This document shows positions 50,784 to 60,262 of a stretch of DNA of 64,000 nucleotides, one piece after another (position 1 is the stretch's first letter; every line of letters starts with the position of its first letter). Under the pieces are notes generated by a model, which ran no database searches, was not told where the DNA came from, and worked only from the letters and a program-made list of their open reading frames with translations. Made by a program: the position numbers and the translations under genes. This stretch comes from G020348385 sp964538085 (GTDB taxonomy: Bacteria > Acidobacteriota > Aminicenantia > Aminicenantales > Aminicenantaceae). Location of the stretch: positions 1 to 64,000 of the forward strand of contig CAZIDF010000019.1 in assembly GCA_964538085.1 (NCBI GenBank). Reading direction: 5' to 3'.

Positions 50784-52223
50784 ATGAAACTCCCGTCCAA
50801 TAAAACGAAGATTATTTGCACCATCGGACCTGCATCGCAAACTCGTGAAGTGATGCAAAGTTTGATACGAGCAGGCATGAACGTGGCCAGGCTCAACTTT
50901 GCTCATGGGGATCATAAAGGACATAGGAAAGCTATAGAAACGGTTCGTTCTGCTGCCCAAAAGGTTGGGCGAAGAGTGGCTATTTTAGGCGATCTCCCCG
51001 GTCCAAAGCTGCGCATTGGGAACCTGGCCACGGAATTGGTAGAGTTGAAGGTCGGAGACATCTTGATCCTTACACCCGAGGATATCATCGGGGATAACAG
51101 CCGAGTTTCGGTGACCTTTGACCGCCTCCATCAGGTGTTAAGTCCAGGTGATTCTATTTTTCTGAATGATGGTTTTATCCATCTTGAAGTAATCAAAATA
51201 GCAGGAAAGGACGTCCGGTGTCGAGTTCTGGTGGGGGGGGAACTGCGGTCACGCAAGGGAGTAAATTTGCCTGGCATTAGCCTGGGCAACTGCGCCTTCA
51301 CCGAGCAAGATCTCCAGTGGCTGCGGTTCGCAAAGGAACTGGAGATCGATGCAATCAGTCAGTCTTTTGTGGAGTCAGGAGCCGATATTGCTGCTGTCAG
51401 AAAAGCGGCTGCAAATCTGGATTACAATCCCTTCATTATTGCTAAGATCGAGCGATCGAAGGCTCTTGAGCATATAGACGAAATTCTTGAATTAGCCGAT
51501 GGAATAATGATCGCTCGAGGAGACCTTGGAGTTGAAATGCCGATCGAGCAGATTGCCGTGGAACAGAAACAGCTCATGTATAAGGCAAATCTTCAGGGAA
51601 AACCGGTTATCACAGCGACACAGATGCTGGAATCGATGACAAAAAATTTGCGCCCTACTCGCGCAGAAGTCACAGATGTTTCCAATGCGATACTCGACGG
51701 CACAGACTGCGTTATGCTCTCGGAAGAATCTGCTACAGGAAACTATCCTGTTGAGTCTACAGACATGATGACGAAAATTGCAGCGACTATCGAACCTCAC
51801 ATGTCCGGTTATCGCTCCTCGGAGATATTGGAAAAAGTCAACCTCGGAAGCAAGATAACTCTTAGAGATATGATTGTTTTAAACGTTGAGATGACGATAA
51901 GGCGCATATCTCCAGCTGCTGTCATCGTTCCCACGCTCAGCGGCATGACTGCTAGAAGTATAGCCAGGTTCAGGCCTTCTGTCTGGATAACTGCCGTTAG
52001 CTCGAGGGAATCAACCTGCCAAAAGCTACAATTCTCATACGGAATTTATCCCATGCATGAATCCAGTTTGCCAGAAAACTGGAATGATTATGCCAGAAGC
52101 TGGCTTGACGCCTACGACATAGCAGGAAATCTTGTTATACTCACAGAGGGCCCTTCGACTAGATATCCCAAAACAAACAACAGAATGGAGATTATCAACT
52201 TGGGCTCACAGAATCAAGAATAA
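50784..52223 (+). CDS. pyk: Pyruvate kinase
   Basis: 479 residues. Landmarks are the N-terminal TKIICTIGPAS and NVARLNFAHG, the B-domain (about 75-170), IIAKIERSKAL with the catalytic Lys, the metal site ARGDLGVEMP and the MLESM / RPTRAEVTDVSNAILDG block. A C-terminal regulatory domain (about 350-475) is present. It converts phosphoenolpyruvate and ADP to pyruvate and ATP, the last step of glycolysis. Length is normal. GGAATTTCAG is a modest binding site before the ATG. It is the first gene of an operon with the phosphorylase (21 bp on) and hexomutase. Confidence 0.95.
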   Translation: MKLPSNKTKIICTIGPASQTREVMQSLIRAGMNVARLNFAHGDHKGHRKAIETVRSAAQKVGRRVAILGDLPGPKLRIGNLATELVELKVGDILILTPEDIIGDNSRVSVTFDRLHQVLSPGDSIFLNDGFIHLEVIKIAGKDVRCRVLVGGELRSRKGVNLPGISLGNCAFTEQDLQWLRFAKELEIDAISQSFVESGADIAAVRKAAANLDYNPFIIAKIERSKALEHIDEILELADGIMIARGDLGVEMPIEQIAVEQKQLMYKANLQGKPVITATQMLESMTKNLRPTRAEVTDVSNAILDGTDCVMLSEESATGNYPVESTDMMTKIAATIEPHMSGYRSSEILEKVNLGSKITLRDMIVLNVEMTIRRISPAAVIVPTLSGMTARSIARFRPSVWITAVSSRESTCQKLQFSYGIYPMHESSLPENWNDYARSWLDAYDIAGNLVILTEGPSTRYPKTNNRMEIINLGSQNQE

Positions 52224-52244
52224 GGAGATTCAACTAAAAGAGAG

Positions 52245-54374
52245 ATGGATATTGCTCAGAAAGAATTCCCAAATCTGCCAAAAAAACTTTTCGGACTTAG
52301 CGATCTAGCTAACAATCTCTGGTGGAGCTGGCACCCGTCAGCCAGAATGCTTTTTAAAATGCTTAACCGTCAGGCTTGGAAAGAAAGTGGCCATAATCCT
52401 GTTATATTGCTCCGCCAATTATCCAAGGAGGATTTTGAAAACGCATCGAATGACCCAGAATATCTGCGTCACTATGGTTTGGTACAAGCTCTCTTTCGGA
52501 GAGATATGGATACGACAGGTGGGCGATTTTTAGAAGATAATATTGATCCGAAACATTATTCATGCGCATTCTTTTCAGCAGAATATGGCCTGCATCATTC
52601 CTTGCCTTTTTATGCCGGTGGACTGGGATTCCTTGCCGGTGATTTTCTCAAAGAAAGCAGTGATCTAAAAATACCTTTGGTGGCCGTAGGTTTTATGTAT
52701 CCAGAAGGCTATGTCCATCAGCGAATTCGGGAAGATGGTTGGCAAGAGAATGTGGATCAAACCCTGGACCGGGAGACTGCCTCAATCTCTAGAGTTTTGG
52801 ACAATAATGGAAATCAAATTGTGATAGAAGTGCCCCTCATTCAGCCCGCTATTCACGTGGCGGTATGGAATATTGCGGTTGGCCGCATACCACTCTACCT
52901 ATTGGATACGGATATTGAGATCAACGATCCTTGGAACCGGAGGATATCTCAGTATCTTTATGTTAGCGATATCGAGCAGAGATTGCGGCAGGAAATTGTG
53001 TTGGGCATTGGAGGATCCCAAGTTCTTGATACCCTTGGAATCAAGCATTCTATCTGCCACTTGAATGAGGGCCATGCAGCGTTTGCTTTGTTGGAACGTA
53101 TCAGAGAACGATTGGGGGATGGGATGAGCTATGAGGAGGCTGTTCAGCAAGTCCGTGAGACATCTGTTTTCACCACACACACACCAGTCTCTGCTGGGCT
53201 TGATGTGTTTCCATTTGAACTCATGGAAAAGTATTTTTATTCATACTGGCCGGCATTTGGTCTGAATCGCGAGAAATTTTTTCAGCTGGGAATCCATCCT
53301 GTTGATCCTAATGCGGGTTTTAATATGACAGCCTTCTCCCTCAGGATGTCGGGATATCGTAACGCAGTGAGTAAGAGACACGGAGAAGTTGCCCGGTCGA
53401 TGTGGAAATCTCTATGGCCTGATACTCCTGATGAAAAAATTCCAATTGATTATGTGACGAATGGTGTCCATGTGCCAACCTGGTTGTGCCCCAAAATCAA
53501 GCTGCTTCTTGATAAATATTTAGGTCCTGATTGGCTTGAAAACCATGACGATCCTGCTGTATGGAAGTTATTAGACGATATTCCGGATGAAGAACTGTGG
53601 AAAACCCACTACTGGTTGAAAATCAAACTGATCGATGCTATTCGCGAGAAATCCCGACAGCGCTGGACGAATGATCGTGTCAGCCCTTCTCTTTCCATAA
53701 CTGGGGGATCTTTTCTCGATCCTTCGGTATTGACACTCGGCTTTGCCCGGCGTTTTGCTACTTATAAGCGGGCAGATCTCCTTTTCTATGACTTGGAGAG
53801 GTTGAAAAAAATTTTGAATCACCGTTGGCGCCCTCTTCAAATCATCTTTGCTGGCAAAGCTCACCCCGCTGATGACCCTGGGAAACGCCTGATTCAAAAA
53901 GTGTTCAATATGGCTAGAAATCCCGAGCTGGGTGGGCGCATAGCTTTTTTAGAAGACTATGGGGAGCAATTTGCACAATATCTCGTACATGGGGTGGAGG
54001 TCTGGCTTAACAATCCTCTGCCGCCTATGGAAGCCTGTGGCACAAGCGGCATGAAGGCAGCCTTGAATGGTGTGCCACACCTGAGCATTATGGACGGTTG
54101 GTGGATAGAAGGATATAACGGGAAGAATGGATGGGCCTTCGGTGAGCATGAGGAGGGGGGCAACAGGGATCAAGCTGATGCAGAAGCCATCTATCAGATT
54201 TTAGAGAACGAAATTATACCCCTTTATTATCAAGTTTCAGACGATGGCATCCCTCATGGATGGGTAAAGGTGATGAAGGAGTCTATGAAAAGCAATGGGC
54301 CGAGGTTTTCTGCCCAACGAATGGTTAAAGAATATATAAAGAAATTTTATACAGATGCTTTAAAAAAGGCATAG
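52245..54374 (+). CDS. glgP: Alpha-glucan (glycogen/maltodextrin) phosphorylase
   Basis: 709 residues of the shorter GT35 type (TIGR02094-like), with the N-terminal LWWSWHPSARMLF extension typical of that group. It carries FFSAEYGLHHSLPFYAGGLG, HLNEGHAAF, the arginine-rich FARRFATYKRADLL and the pyridoxal-phosphate lysine segment EACGTSGMKAALNG. It releases glucose-1-phosphate from alpha-1,4-glucan with phosphate. AAGGAGAT lies before the ATG. The downstream mutase (11 bp on) can turn the product into glucose-6-phosphate, so the three genes link glucan use to pyruvate. Confidence 0.94.
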   Translation: MDIAQKEFPNLPKKLFGLSDLANNLWWSWHPSARMLFKMLNRQAWKESGHNPVILLRQLSKEDFENASNDPEYLRHYGLVQALFRRDMDTTGGRFLEDNIDPKHYSCAFFSAEYGLHHSLPFYAGGLGFLAGDFLKESSDLKIPLVAVGFMYPEGYVHQRIREDGWQENVDQTLDRETASISRVLDNNGNQIVIEVPLIQPAIHVAVWNIAVGRIPLYLLDTDIEINDPWNRRISQYLYVSDIEQRLRQEIVLGIGGSQVLDTLGIKHSICHLNEGHAAFALLERIRERLGDGMSYEEAVQQVRETSVFTTHTPVSAGLDVFPFELMEKYFYSYWPAFGLNREKFFQLGIHPVDPNAGFNMTAFSLRMSGYRNAVSKRHGEVARSMWKSLWPDTPDEKIPIDYVTNGVHVPTWLCPKIKLLLDKYLGPDWLENHDDPAVWKLLDDIPDEELWKTHYWLKIKLIDAIREKSRQRWTNDRVSPSLSITGGSFLDPSVLTLGFARRFATYKRADLLFYDLERLKKILNHRWRPLQIIFAGKAHPADDPGKRLIQKVFNMARNPELGGRIAFLEDYGEQFAQYLVHGVEVWLNNPLPPMEACGTSGMKAALNGVPHLSIMDGWWIEGYNGKNGWAFGEHEEGGNRDQADAEAIYQILENEIIPLYYQVSDDGIPHGWVKVMKESMKSNGPRFSAQRMVKEYIKKFYTDALKKA

Positions 54375-54385
54375 GAGATAAAAAA

Positions 54386-55747
54386 ATGGGGGGAATATTT
54401 AAGGCTTATGATATCAGAGGCTCCTATCCCGATGAACTGAACGAGATAACTGCTGAAAAGATCGGGGCGTGTTTTGTTCATATGTTGAAAGCCAGCAGGA
54501 TTGTGGTCGGACGCGATATGCGACTTTCTGCTTCATCTCTTGCCAAAGCATTAATACAAGGAGCTGTCTCTGCAGGGGCTTCGGTTACAGATATTGGGAT
54601 AGTCTCCACTCCTTTGCTCTACTATGCCATCATTGAAGGGAAATTTGAGGGCGGAGCAATGGTTACAGCTTCCCATCTCCCCGGTGGAATGAATGGTTTT
54701 AAGCTTTGCCGAGAAGATGCGATCCCGTTGAGTGGGGACCATGGTCTGCCTGCATTGGAGCGGTTAGTCAGAAAAAAAACACCTGCCCAAAAACACTCAT
54801 TTAAGGAAGGTGCTTACCAGAAAATTGATTTCATGGATAAGTACATAGATAGGCTGGTCGATTTTGTCCTTGAACCAAAGCCACTGAAAATTGTCGTTGA
54901 TGCAGGAAATGGCATGGCCGGCCCTGAAGTTCTTCTTCTGCTTAAAAGATTTCCAGCCTGGAAATTGGTCCCCATGTATATGGAGCCAGATGGAAGCTTT
55001 CCTCATCATATTGCCAATCCTCTTATACCATCGGCCACAAGGGATTTACAGGCCTTAGTTTTAAAAGAAAAAGCGGATTTAGGAGTGGCCTTTGATGGAG
55101 ATGCAGACCGCTGTGGATTTATCGATGAAAAAGGAGAAAGAATCCCGGAAGACCTTGTTACTGGTCTTATTGCCGAATTCCTTCTAAAAAATGAGCCCGG
55201 ATCGACTATCCTTTACGATCTTCGTTCCAGCCGAGTTGTACCTGAGGTCATTTCTGATTGGGGAGGGAAAGCCATACGCAGTCGAGTCGGACATGCCTTT
55301 ATCAAGGATAAGATGAGAACAGAGAATGCCATTTTTGCCGGTGAACTATCCGGACATTATTACTACAGGGATATGGGATTTACCGACAATGGCATCTTTA
55401 CCATGATTCAAATGTTAAACTTTTTGTCTTTGAAGGATATCCCTCTTTCCCGTTTGATACAGCCTCTTAAAAAGTATTGTTCAACAGGAGAAATCAATAT
55501 GCGGGTAGAAAAAAGGGAGGCTGTTTTTTCTGCTCTTGGAGCCAAATATCATGACTCTCGAGAAGATCACCTGGATGGCTTGACAGTGGAATATGATTCC
55601 TGGTGGTTTAACCTGAGAGCGTCAAATACAGAACCGCTCATGCGGTTGAATTTAGAAGCGAAAGATTCAAAAATTCTGGAAGAAAAAAGGCAGGAGGTTA
55701 TTAAATTTATTGGTGATTTAGACCCATCCTTCACAATAAAGGCTTAG
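54386..55747 (+). CDS. manB: Phosphomannomutase/phosphoglucomutase
   Basis: 453 residues of the alpha-D-phosphohexomutase family. The phosphoserine S96 lies in VTASHLPGGMNGFK (the usual TASHNP has Leu in place of Asn). The magnesium loop is FDGDADRCG, the sugar loop is GELSGHYYYRD and the phosphate loop is RASNTEPLMR. The start MGGIFKAYDIRG is canonical. It interconverts 1- and 6-phosphates of glucose or mannose in the cytoplasm. The Asn-to-Leu change is close to the active Ser and could affect rate or preference. It is the last gene of the pyk-glgP operon. Confidence 0.92.
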   Translation: MGGIFKAYDIRGSYPDELNEITAEKIGACFVHMLKASRIVVGRDMRLSASSLAKALIQGAVSAGASVTDIGIVSTPLLYYAIIEGKFEGGAMVTASHLPGGMNGFKLCREDAIPLSGDHGLPALERLVRKKTPAQKHSFKEGAYQKIDFMDKYIDRLVDFVLEPKPLKIVVDAGNGMAGPEVLLLLKRFPAWKLVPMYMEPDGSFPHHIANPLIPSATRDLQALVLKEKADLGVAFDGDADRCGFIDEKGERIPEDLVTGLIAEFLLKNEPGSTILYDLRSSRVVPEVISDWGGKAIRSRVGHAFIKDKMRTENAIFAGELSGHYYYRDMGFTDNGIFTMIQMLNFLSLKDIPLSRLIQPLKKYCSTGEINMRVEKREAVFSALGAKYHDSREDHLDGLTVEYDSWWFNLRASNTEPLMRLNLEAKDSKILEEKRQEVIKFIGDLDPSFTIKA

Positions 55748-55769
55748 GATTAACCGATTGAGAAAGTGG

Positions 55770-55791
55770 ATGATTATAATCATTTCTTTTT
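55770..55791 (+). terminator. Possible terminator after the pyk-glgP-manB operon
   Basis: The perfect 14-bp palindrome ATGATTATAATCAT (55770-55783) could fold as a five-pair stem with a TATA loop, followed by TTCTTTTT, 23 bp after the mutase stop. The stem is AT-rich and therefore weak. Confidence 0.35.
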
Positions 55792-55898
55792 GAGGTTCGA
55801 ACAAGTGTAGCTAAATGAAGTTCATTTTGGTCCAGGAATGGAGGTTCAACAGCCACAGGAGCTAAATTGTTATGCTTGATTTTAAAATAATTTTATCG

Positions 55899-55907
55899 TG
55901 ATATAAT
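55899..55907 (+). promoter_or_regulatory. Extended -10 promoter (TGATATAAT)
   Basis: TG-A-TATAAT, the extended -10 form that can work without a -35 box. TTGATT lies 20 bp upstream of the hexamer. It precedes the membrane gene at 55956. The same nonamer occurs at 59050-59058 (minus) and 61177-61185. Confidence 0.5.
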
Positions 55908-55955
55908 GAATCCAGATCTTTTCTGGGAAAAACTAAACATGGAAAGGCATCAATC

Positions 55956-56348
55956 ATGATTTTGGCAGATCTAATCTTCGCCCTGGGAGCTGCTTTATTT
56001 ATTACAGTTGTTTTTGCCGTGCTGAGTCGCAAATCCCGCTCTTTACGCCAGGTGCTTATTTTTTTTCTTATCGTATTTTTTGCGGCTTGGGCTGGTGGGA
56101 TATGGATTACTCCTGTCGGGCCTACTTTTTTGGGGGTGTATTGGATATCCTTTTTTGTAGCTGGCCTGATTTTTGCTCTGGTATTGGAAGTATTAGCATC
56201 GTTTTCTTCTCGTTTTCCCAGAGCTCTCGAAAAGGAAATCCGTCAGGAAGAAGAATCAGTTGAACTTATAATTGGGATATCCTTTTTGATTCTATGCCTT
56301 GCGTTTGGTATTGTCATTATTCTGGGCTACCTCCACCATAGACATTAA
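55956..56348 (+). CDS. Small integral membrane protein
   Basis: 130 residues with four hydrophobic segments (about 5-23, 32-52, 58-80, 103-124), and a charged cytoplasmic stretch SSRFPRALEKEIRQEEESVE between the last two. I do not recognise a named family. It is convergent with the proton ATPase gene (90 bp apart), a possible functional neighbour but with no direct evidence. No good ribosome binding site is seen before the ATG (GGAAAGGCATCA is the best). Confidence 0.65.
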   Translation: MILADLIFALGAALFITVVFAVLSRKSRSLRQVLIFFLIVFFAAWAGGIWITPVGPTFLGVYWISFFVAGLIFALVLEVLASFSSRFPRALEKEIRQEEESVELIIGISFLILCLAFGIVIILGYLHHRH

Positions 56349-56427
56349 GAGTGATAGTTAGAAAACCTCAGATTTTAGATACGGTTTGCCTAACCACAAC
56401 TGATAGAGCGATTCGGCAAATCCTGAG

Positions 56428-56449
56428 AAAAGATTGATTATCTTTTTTT
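56428..56449 (+). terminator. Possible bidirectional terminator between convergent genes
   Basis: AAAAGAT (56428-56434), five-base loop and ATCTTTT (56440-56446) continuing into a T-run to 56449. The stem has one GC pair each side. It overlaps the last codons of the convergent ATPase gene. Confidence 0.35.
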
Positions 56450-58921
56450 GGCCAATAAGCCCGGATGGTGAGGGTCAAATATCCGAAGTGCCACCAATTT
56501 GACTTGATCATTAACTATGAACCAGGCCAGAGCATATCCCCAAACCAGCAGCGCCCATTTCCATCCTAAAGGAGCCATGAACAGACCAAAGACAGAAATT
56601 AAAGTAGCCAGCATTTGTGTGCCAAAAACAGCTGCCAGAAGGATTGGTGCTGGCCTATAAGTCCAGAAGGGCCCCCGCGTACGGGTAATGAAAATGGTTA
56701 GGTGTCCTGCCACCGATAACTTCAGATACATCAGGGTCTGGATCATCTCCCTGCTGAGGTGAAAGACACGTTCCCCCAGGTAGAAAAGGCCAAAGGATGC
56801 AAACACCCCAGTTATTCCCAACAGCGTTGCTAGGCCCAATACAAAGTGCATGTTCCACTTTTCTGGCTTATCAGAATAACGGGTGCGGTCATAGGCAATC
56901 GATAAAATAGCTCCATCGTTCAACAGAGCTAGGAGGACGATCATCACTGCTGTTACAGGGTAAAAATTGAATACCAATATAGATAGGGTCATAAATAGCA
57001 ACACCCGAATGGTCTCAGCTATACGATAAGTGGCATAGTGGTTCATACGTTGAAATATCTTGCGGCTTTCTTTGATGGCATCGATGATTACAGAGAGGCC
57101 GGGAGTTAGCAGGACGATGTCTGCAGCTGACCGGGCTGCGTCTGTTGCCCCAGAGACAGCAATGCCAACATCTGCTTTTTTCAGAGCGGGAGCGTCGTTG
57201 ACACCATCGCCAGTCATGCCCACAATATGGCCTCGTTGTTGAAGTGTTTGTACGATATGGTATTTGTGCTCAGGGAAGACTTGAGCGAAGCCGTCGGTAT
57301 TCTCGATGATTTCAGAAAGCTGGCCGGCTTGGTAGTGTTGTGTTTCACTGAAAATATTTGCATCTGTAATATTTTTGCCCAATTGCAGCTGAGAGGAAAT
57401 TTCCTTGGCTATAGCGATGTTGTCTCCGGTGAGCATCTTCACCTTAATGCCCATTTGTTCCGCTGTTTCGATGGTAGCTCTAGAGTCTTCTCTGGGAGGA
57501 TCATAAAGGGGGATTACGCCCTGAAATTGCCAAGACTCTTTCCCATCGGTTTGGGCTACACCCAATGTGCGGAAACCTCGAGAAGCGAACTTGTTTACCG
57601 CTTCCTCGACTTGAGATCGAATAGAGGATGCATTGGCGGACAGATCCAGAATAACTTGCGGTGCACCTTTTGTTACCTTAAAGATATTTCCGTCAGATCC
57701 TTTTATCGTGGCTTCTGTGCGTTTGTGAACAGGATCAAAGGGCAGGAAATGGACAATATGGTACGAATCCAGTTGATGGACATCTTTTAAGCTGCTGAGC
57801 ACTGCCATATCGATTGGATCCTGATCTTCAGCATTGGAAGCTAAAGCAGCATTGAGGATCAGTTTTCCAGGCTCTGTCTTTCCTATAGGGGTGGGTTCTC
57901 CCAGGGTCAGTTTGTTTTGAGTTAACGTTCCCGTTTTGTCTGAGCACAAAACATCGATTCCAGCCATTTCTTCAATAGAAGTCAGCCGGCTAACAATGGC
58001 CTGCTTTAGGGCCAGAAATCGTGCTCCTACCGCTAATGTGACTGACAATACTGTTGGCATGGCCACAGGAATTGCTGCCACTGTCAAGACCAGCGCGAAT
58101 TCCAGGGTAGTGATCATCTTGTTCCCCCGGAAAAGCGCCACAGCCAGGATTAGAATCATCAGAAACGCGGCAGCGATGATGAGGTAGTTGCCAATTTTCA
58201 AAACAGCACGTTGGAAATGACTGACAGTGTGGGTAGTCTCCAATAGGTGGGCAGTCCTACCAAGATAAGTGTCTTGACCAGTGGCATATACCAGAGCATC
58301 ATTTTCTCCCTGTCGAATGATCGATGACGAAAACACCTTGTCTTCTTGTTTTTTCGTGACAGGGAGGGACTCACCTGTAAGAGCAGATTGATCCACTTCT
58401 ATACCATCCCCTTCGAGAAGTTTGGCGTCCGCTGGCACAATGGCACCTATATGGAGACGAATGATGTCTCCGGGAACCAATTCCCGTGAAGGGATTGTCG
58501 TCCATTTGTTGTTTCGTTTAACCCTGGACTCAGGTGCCAGTGTTTTTTTAAGTGCGGCAATGGTGTTGCTTGCCTTATGTTCTTCCCAGAAGCCGACAAT
58601 ACCATTCGCCAATAGCAATGTTAGAATGATGCCAAAATCCTCCCAGTGCTGTACAACTCCCGACAGGAGTGCGGCTATCTCGATCATCCAAGCAATTGGT
58701 CCCCAGAAGTAGGAGAGGAATCTCAGGATTGGATTGACTTTTTCCTCGCGAAGTTCATTATAACCATATTGACCGAGTCGTTGCAGGGCTTCTCCCTGGC
58801 TAAGACCATCCGGAGAAGTGCCAAGATGCTTCTCCATCTCGATGAGGGGCATGGCATAAGTCTGATCCTCTTCTAATTTGGGTACTGCGGCGTCCGTGAC
58901 TTTGTTACTTTTTTGTCCCAT
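56438..58921 (-). CDS. P3A-type plasma-membrane proton-efflux ATPase
   Basis: 827 residues. The actuator motif is TGES, the phosphorylated Asp is D328 in CSDKTGTLTQNK, the nucleotide-binding part has KGAPQ and the hinge motif is GDGVNDAPALKKADVG. About ten membrane helices with the PVAMP motif in helix 4 (AIPVAMPTVLS) match P3A proton pumps rather than calcium or sodium/potassium pumps. It exports protons using ATP and helps maintain pH or membrane potential. The ribosome binding site is weak: GAGGA about 13 bases before ATG 58921. The promoter is probably at 59050-59058, leaving a leader of about 120 nt. Confidence 0.93.
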   Translation of the reverse strand: MGQKSNKVTDAAVPKLEEDQTYAMPLIEMEKHLGTSPDGLSQGEALQRLGQYGYNELREEKVNPILRFLSYFWGPIAWMIEIAALLSGVVQHWEDFGIILTLLLANGIVGFWEEHKASNTIAALKKTLAPESRVKRNNKWTTIPSRELVPGDIIRLHIGAIVPADAKLLEGDGIEVDQSALTGESLPVTKKQEDKVFSSSIIRQGENDALVYATGQDTYLGRTAHLLETTHTVSHFQRAVLKIGNYLIIAAAFLMILILAVALFRGNKMITTLEFALVLTVAAIPVAMPTVLSVTLAVGARFLALKQAIVSRLTSIEEMAGIDVLCSDKTGTLTQNKLTLGEPTPIGKTEPGKLILNAALASNAEDQDPIDMAVLSSLKDVHQLDSYHIVHFLPFDPVHKRTEATIKGSDGNIFKVTKGAPQVILDLSANASSIRSQVEEAVNKFASRGFRTLGVAQTDGKESWQFQGVIPLYDPPREDSRATIETAEQMGIKVKMLTGDNIAIAKEISSQLQLGKNITDANIFSETQHYQAGQLSEIIENTDGFAQVFPEHKYHIVQTLQQRGHIVGMTGDGVNDAPALKKADVGIAVSGATDAARSAADIVLLTPGLSVIIDAIKESRKIFQRMNHYATYRIAETIRVLLFMTLSILVFNFYPVTAVMIVLLALLNDGAILSIAYDRTRYSDKPEKWNMHFVLGLATLLGITGVFASFGLFYLGERVFHLSREMIQTLMYLKLSVAGHLTIFITRTRGPFWTYRPAPILLAAVFGTQMLATLISVFGLFMAPLGWKWALLVWGYALAWFIVNDQVKLVALRIFDPHHPGLLAKKR

Positions 58922-59049
58922 TTTGTTATTTCATTCCTCATCTATTAGGAAGAGCAGTTATGTTATTTTTTACGGCTTCATATGTAAAATGTTATTCAGA
59001 TAATAATTAGATCCAACCGCTACTCTGCTGTTTAGCTCAATTGCAATGC

Positions 59050-59058
59050 ATTATATCA
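59050..59058 (-). promoter_or_regulatory. Extended -10 promoter (TGATATAAT) for the proton ATPase
   Basis: On the minus strand the sequence is TG-A-TATAAT, 130 bp before the ATPase start. TTAACA lies 14 bp upstream of the hexamer. The remaining intergenic sequence 58922-59171 is AT-rich with no other feature I can support. Confidence 0.45.
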
Positions 59059-59171
59059 TATATTAAATATGTTAACTTAGATCTACAAATTCATGTTTAT
59101 TGCAGAATTTCCTCCTCCTTGACAGATTGAGCAGCATAAGCTTTTTTAAAACTCGGCTGTGGAGAAAATTT

Positions 59172-60230
59172 TCAGTCATTCATGAGTTCGCTGACATGGG
59201 CGGGGACAGCCTGGGATAAGCCTTCAAGACTATAGCCTCCTTCCAGCATAGAGACCAGGCGGCCTTCTGCATGCTCATCGGCCATCTGTTTCATAATGCG
59301 GGTCAGTTTTTTAAATCCTGCATCCGTAACCCTAAATCGACCTAGAGGATCTGTATTCCGGGAGTCGAATCCAGCCGAGATGAGAACAAAATTCGGTTTG
59401 AACTGGTTTACCCTCGGCCATAACTTTTTCTCGAAGGCCTCGATGATTTCTTTATCGCCTGAACCGGCAGGCAAGGGTGCATTGAGCGTGGCTCCTTTCC
59501 CCTGGCCTGCACCTGTTTCATCGGCACTTCCCGACCAGGGGTACCATGGCCACTGATGGGTGCTGAAGAAGAACACGCTTCCATCCTCATAAAAAACATC
59601 CTGCGTCCCGTTTCCATGGTGGACATCCCAATCCACGATCAGTATTTTTTCCAGGTTATGTTTTTCTTGTAGATATCTGGCTGCGATGGCCACATTATTG
59701 AAAAGACAAAAACCCATCCCACGGTTGGGCGTGGCGTGGTGGCCGGGGGGGCGTATAGCACAAAAGGCATTCTTTGCTTCCCCGGACATTACAGCATCAC
59801 AGGCCCCTAGCACGCCGCCCACTGCCCATAAGGCAACCTCGAAAGATTGAGGGCAGATGGCTGTGTTTCCTGATTTTGTGGAGAGGAAATGCGCTCCGCT
59901 CATCACATCCTGGCGGACGGTCTCTAAGTAGTCCATCTGGTGCACCTTTTCTATCCAGTGCATGGCTGCTTCCTGGGGAGTAACGGAGTGCAGAGAGGAG
60001 AGAAGATCGGCCTCTTCAAGGCCAGTCAAAATAGCTTGAAGCCGTTTGGGATTTTCTGGATGAAATTCGCCTGTGTCGTGTTTCAGATAGATTGGATGGG
60101 ACACAAGAGAAGTCTTTGAAACGGTTTGGCGGCCAGAAGCCATTTTTGGCGGAAGCATTAGGGCGAGAGTTGTGCATCCCACCATCTGGAGAAAATCTCT
60201 TCTTTTCAAAAAGTCATTCTTATTTTTCAT
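59172..60230 (-). CDS. Tat-exported histone-deacetylase-superfamily amidohydrolase
   Basis: 352 residues with the HDAC/AcuC fold: RPPGHHA (the His pair), GFCLFNNVAIAA, the metal ligands in DWDVHHGNGTQD, a loop Asp in SAGFDS, and GGY near the C-terminus. Family members deacetylate acetylated amines (acetylpolyamines, acetyl-lysine) with zinc. Unusually, the N-terminus has a Tat motif KRRDFLQ followed by a hydrophobic stretch (VGCTTLALMLPP), implying periplasmic location. ATG 60230 is preferred to TTG 60236. It follows the ankyrin gene by 32 bp on the same strand. Confidence 0.9.
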   Translation of the reverse strand: MKNKNDFLKRRDFLQMVGCTTLALMLPPKMASGRQTVSKTSLVSHPIYLKHDTGEFHPENPKRLQAILTGLEEADLLSSLHSVTPQEAAMHWIEKVHQMDYLETVRQDVMSGAHFLSTKSGNTAICPQSFEVALWAVGGVLGACDAVMSGEAKNAFCAIRPPGHHATPNRGMGFCLFNNVAIAARYLQEKHNLEKILIVDWDVHHGNGTQDVFYEDGSVFFFSTHQWPWYPWSGSADETGAGQGKGATLNAPLPAGSGDKEIIEAFEKKLWPRVNQFKPNFVLISAGFDSRNTDPLGRFRVTDAGFKKLTRIMKQMADEHAEGRLVSMLEGGYSLEGLSQAVPAHVSELMND

Positions 60231-60262
60231 GTGCAATCTCTCATGGCGATCATTCTTGATGA

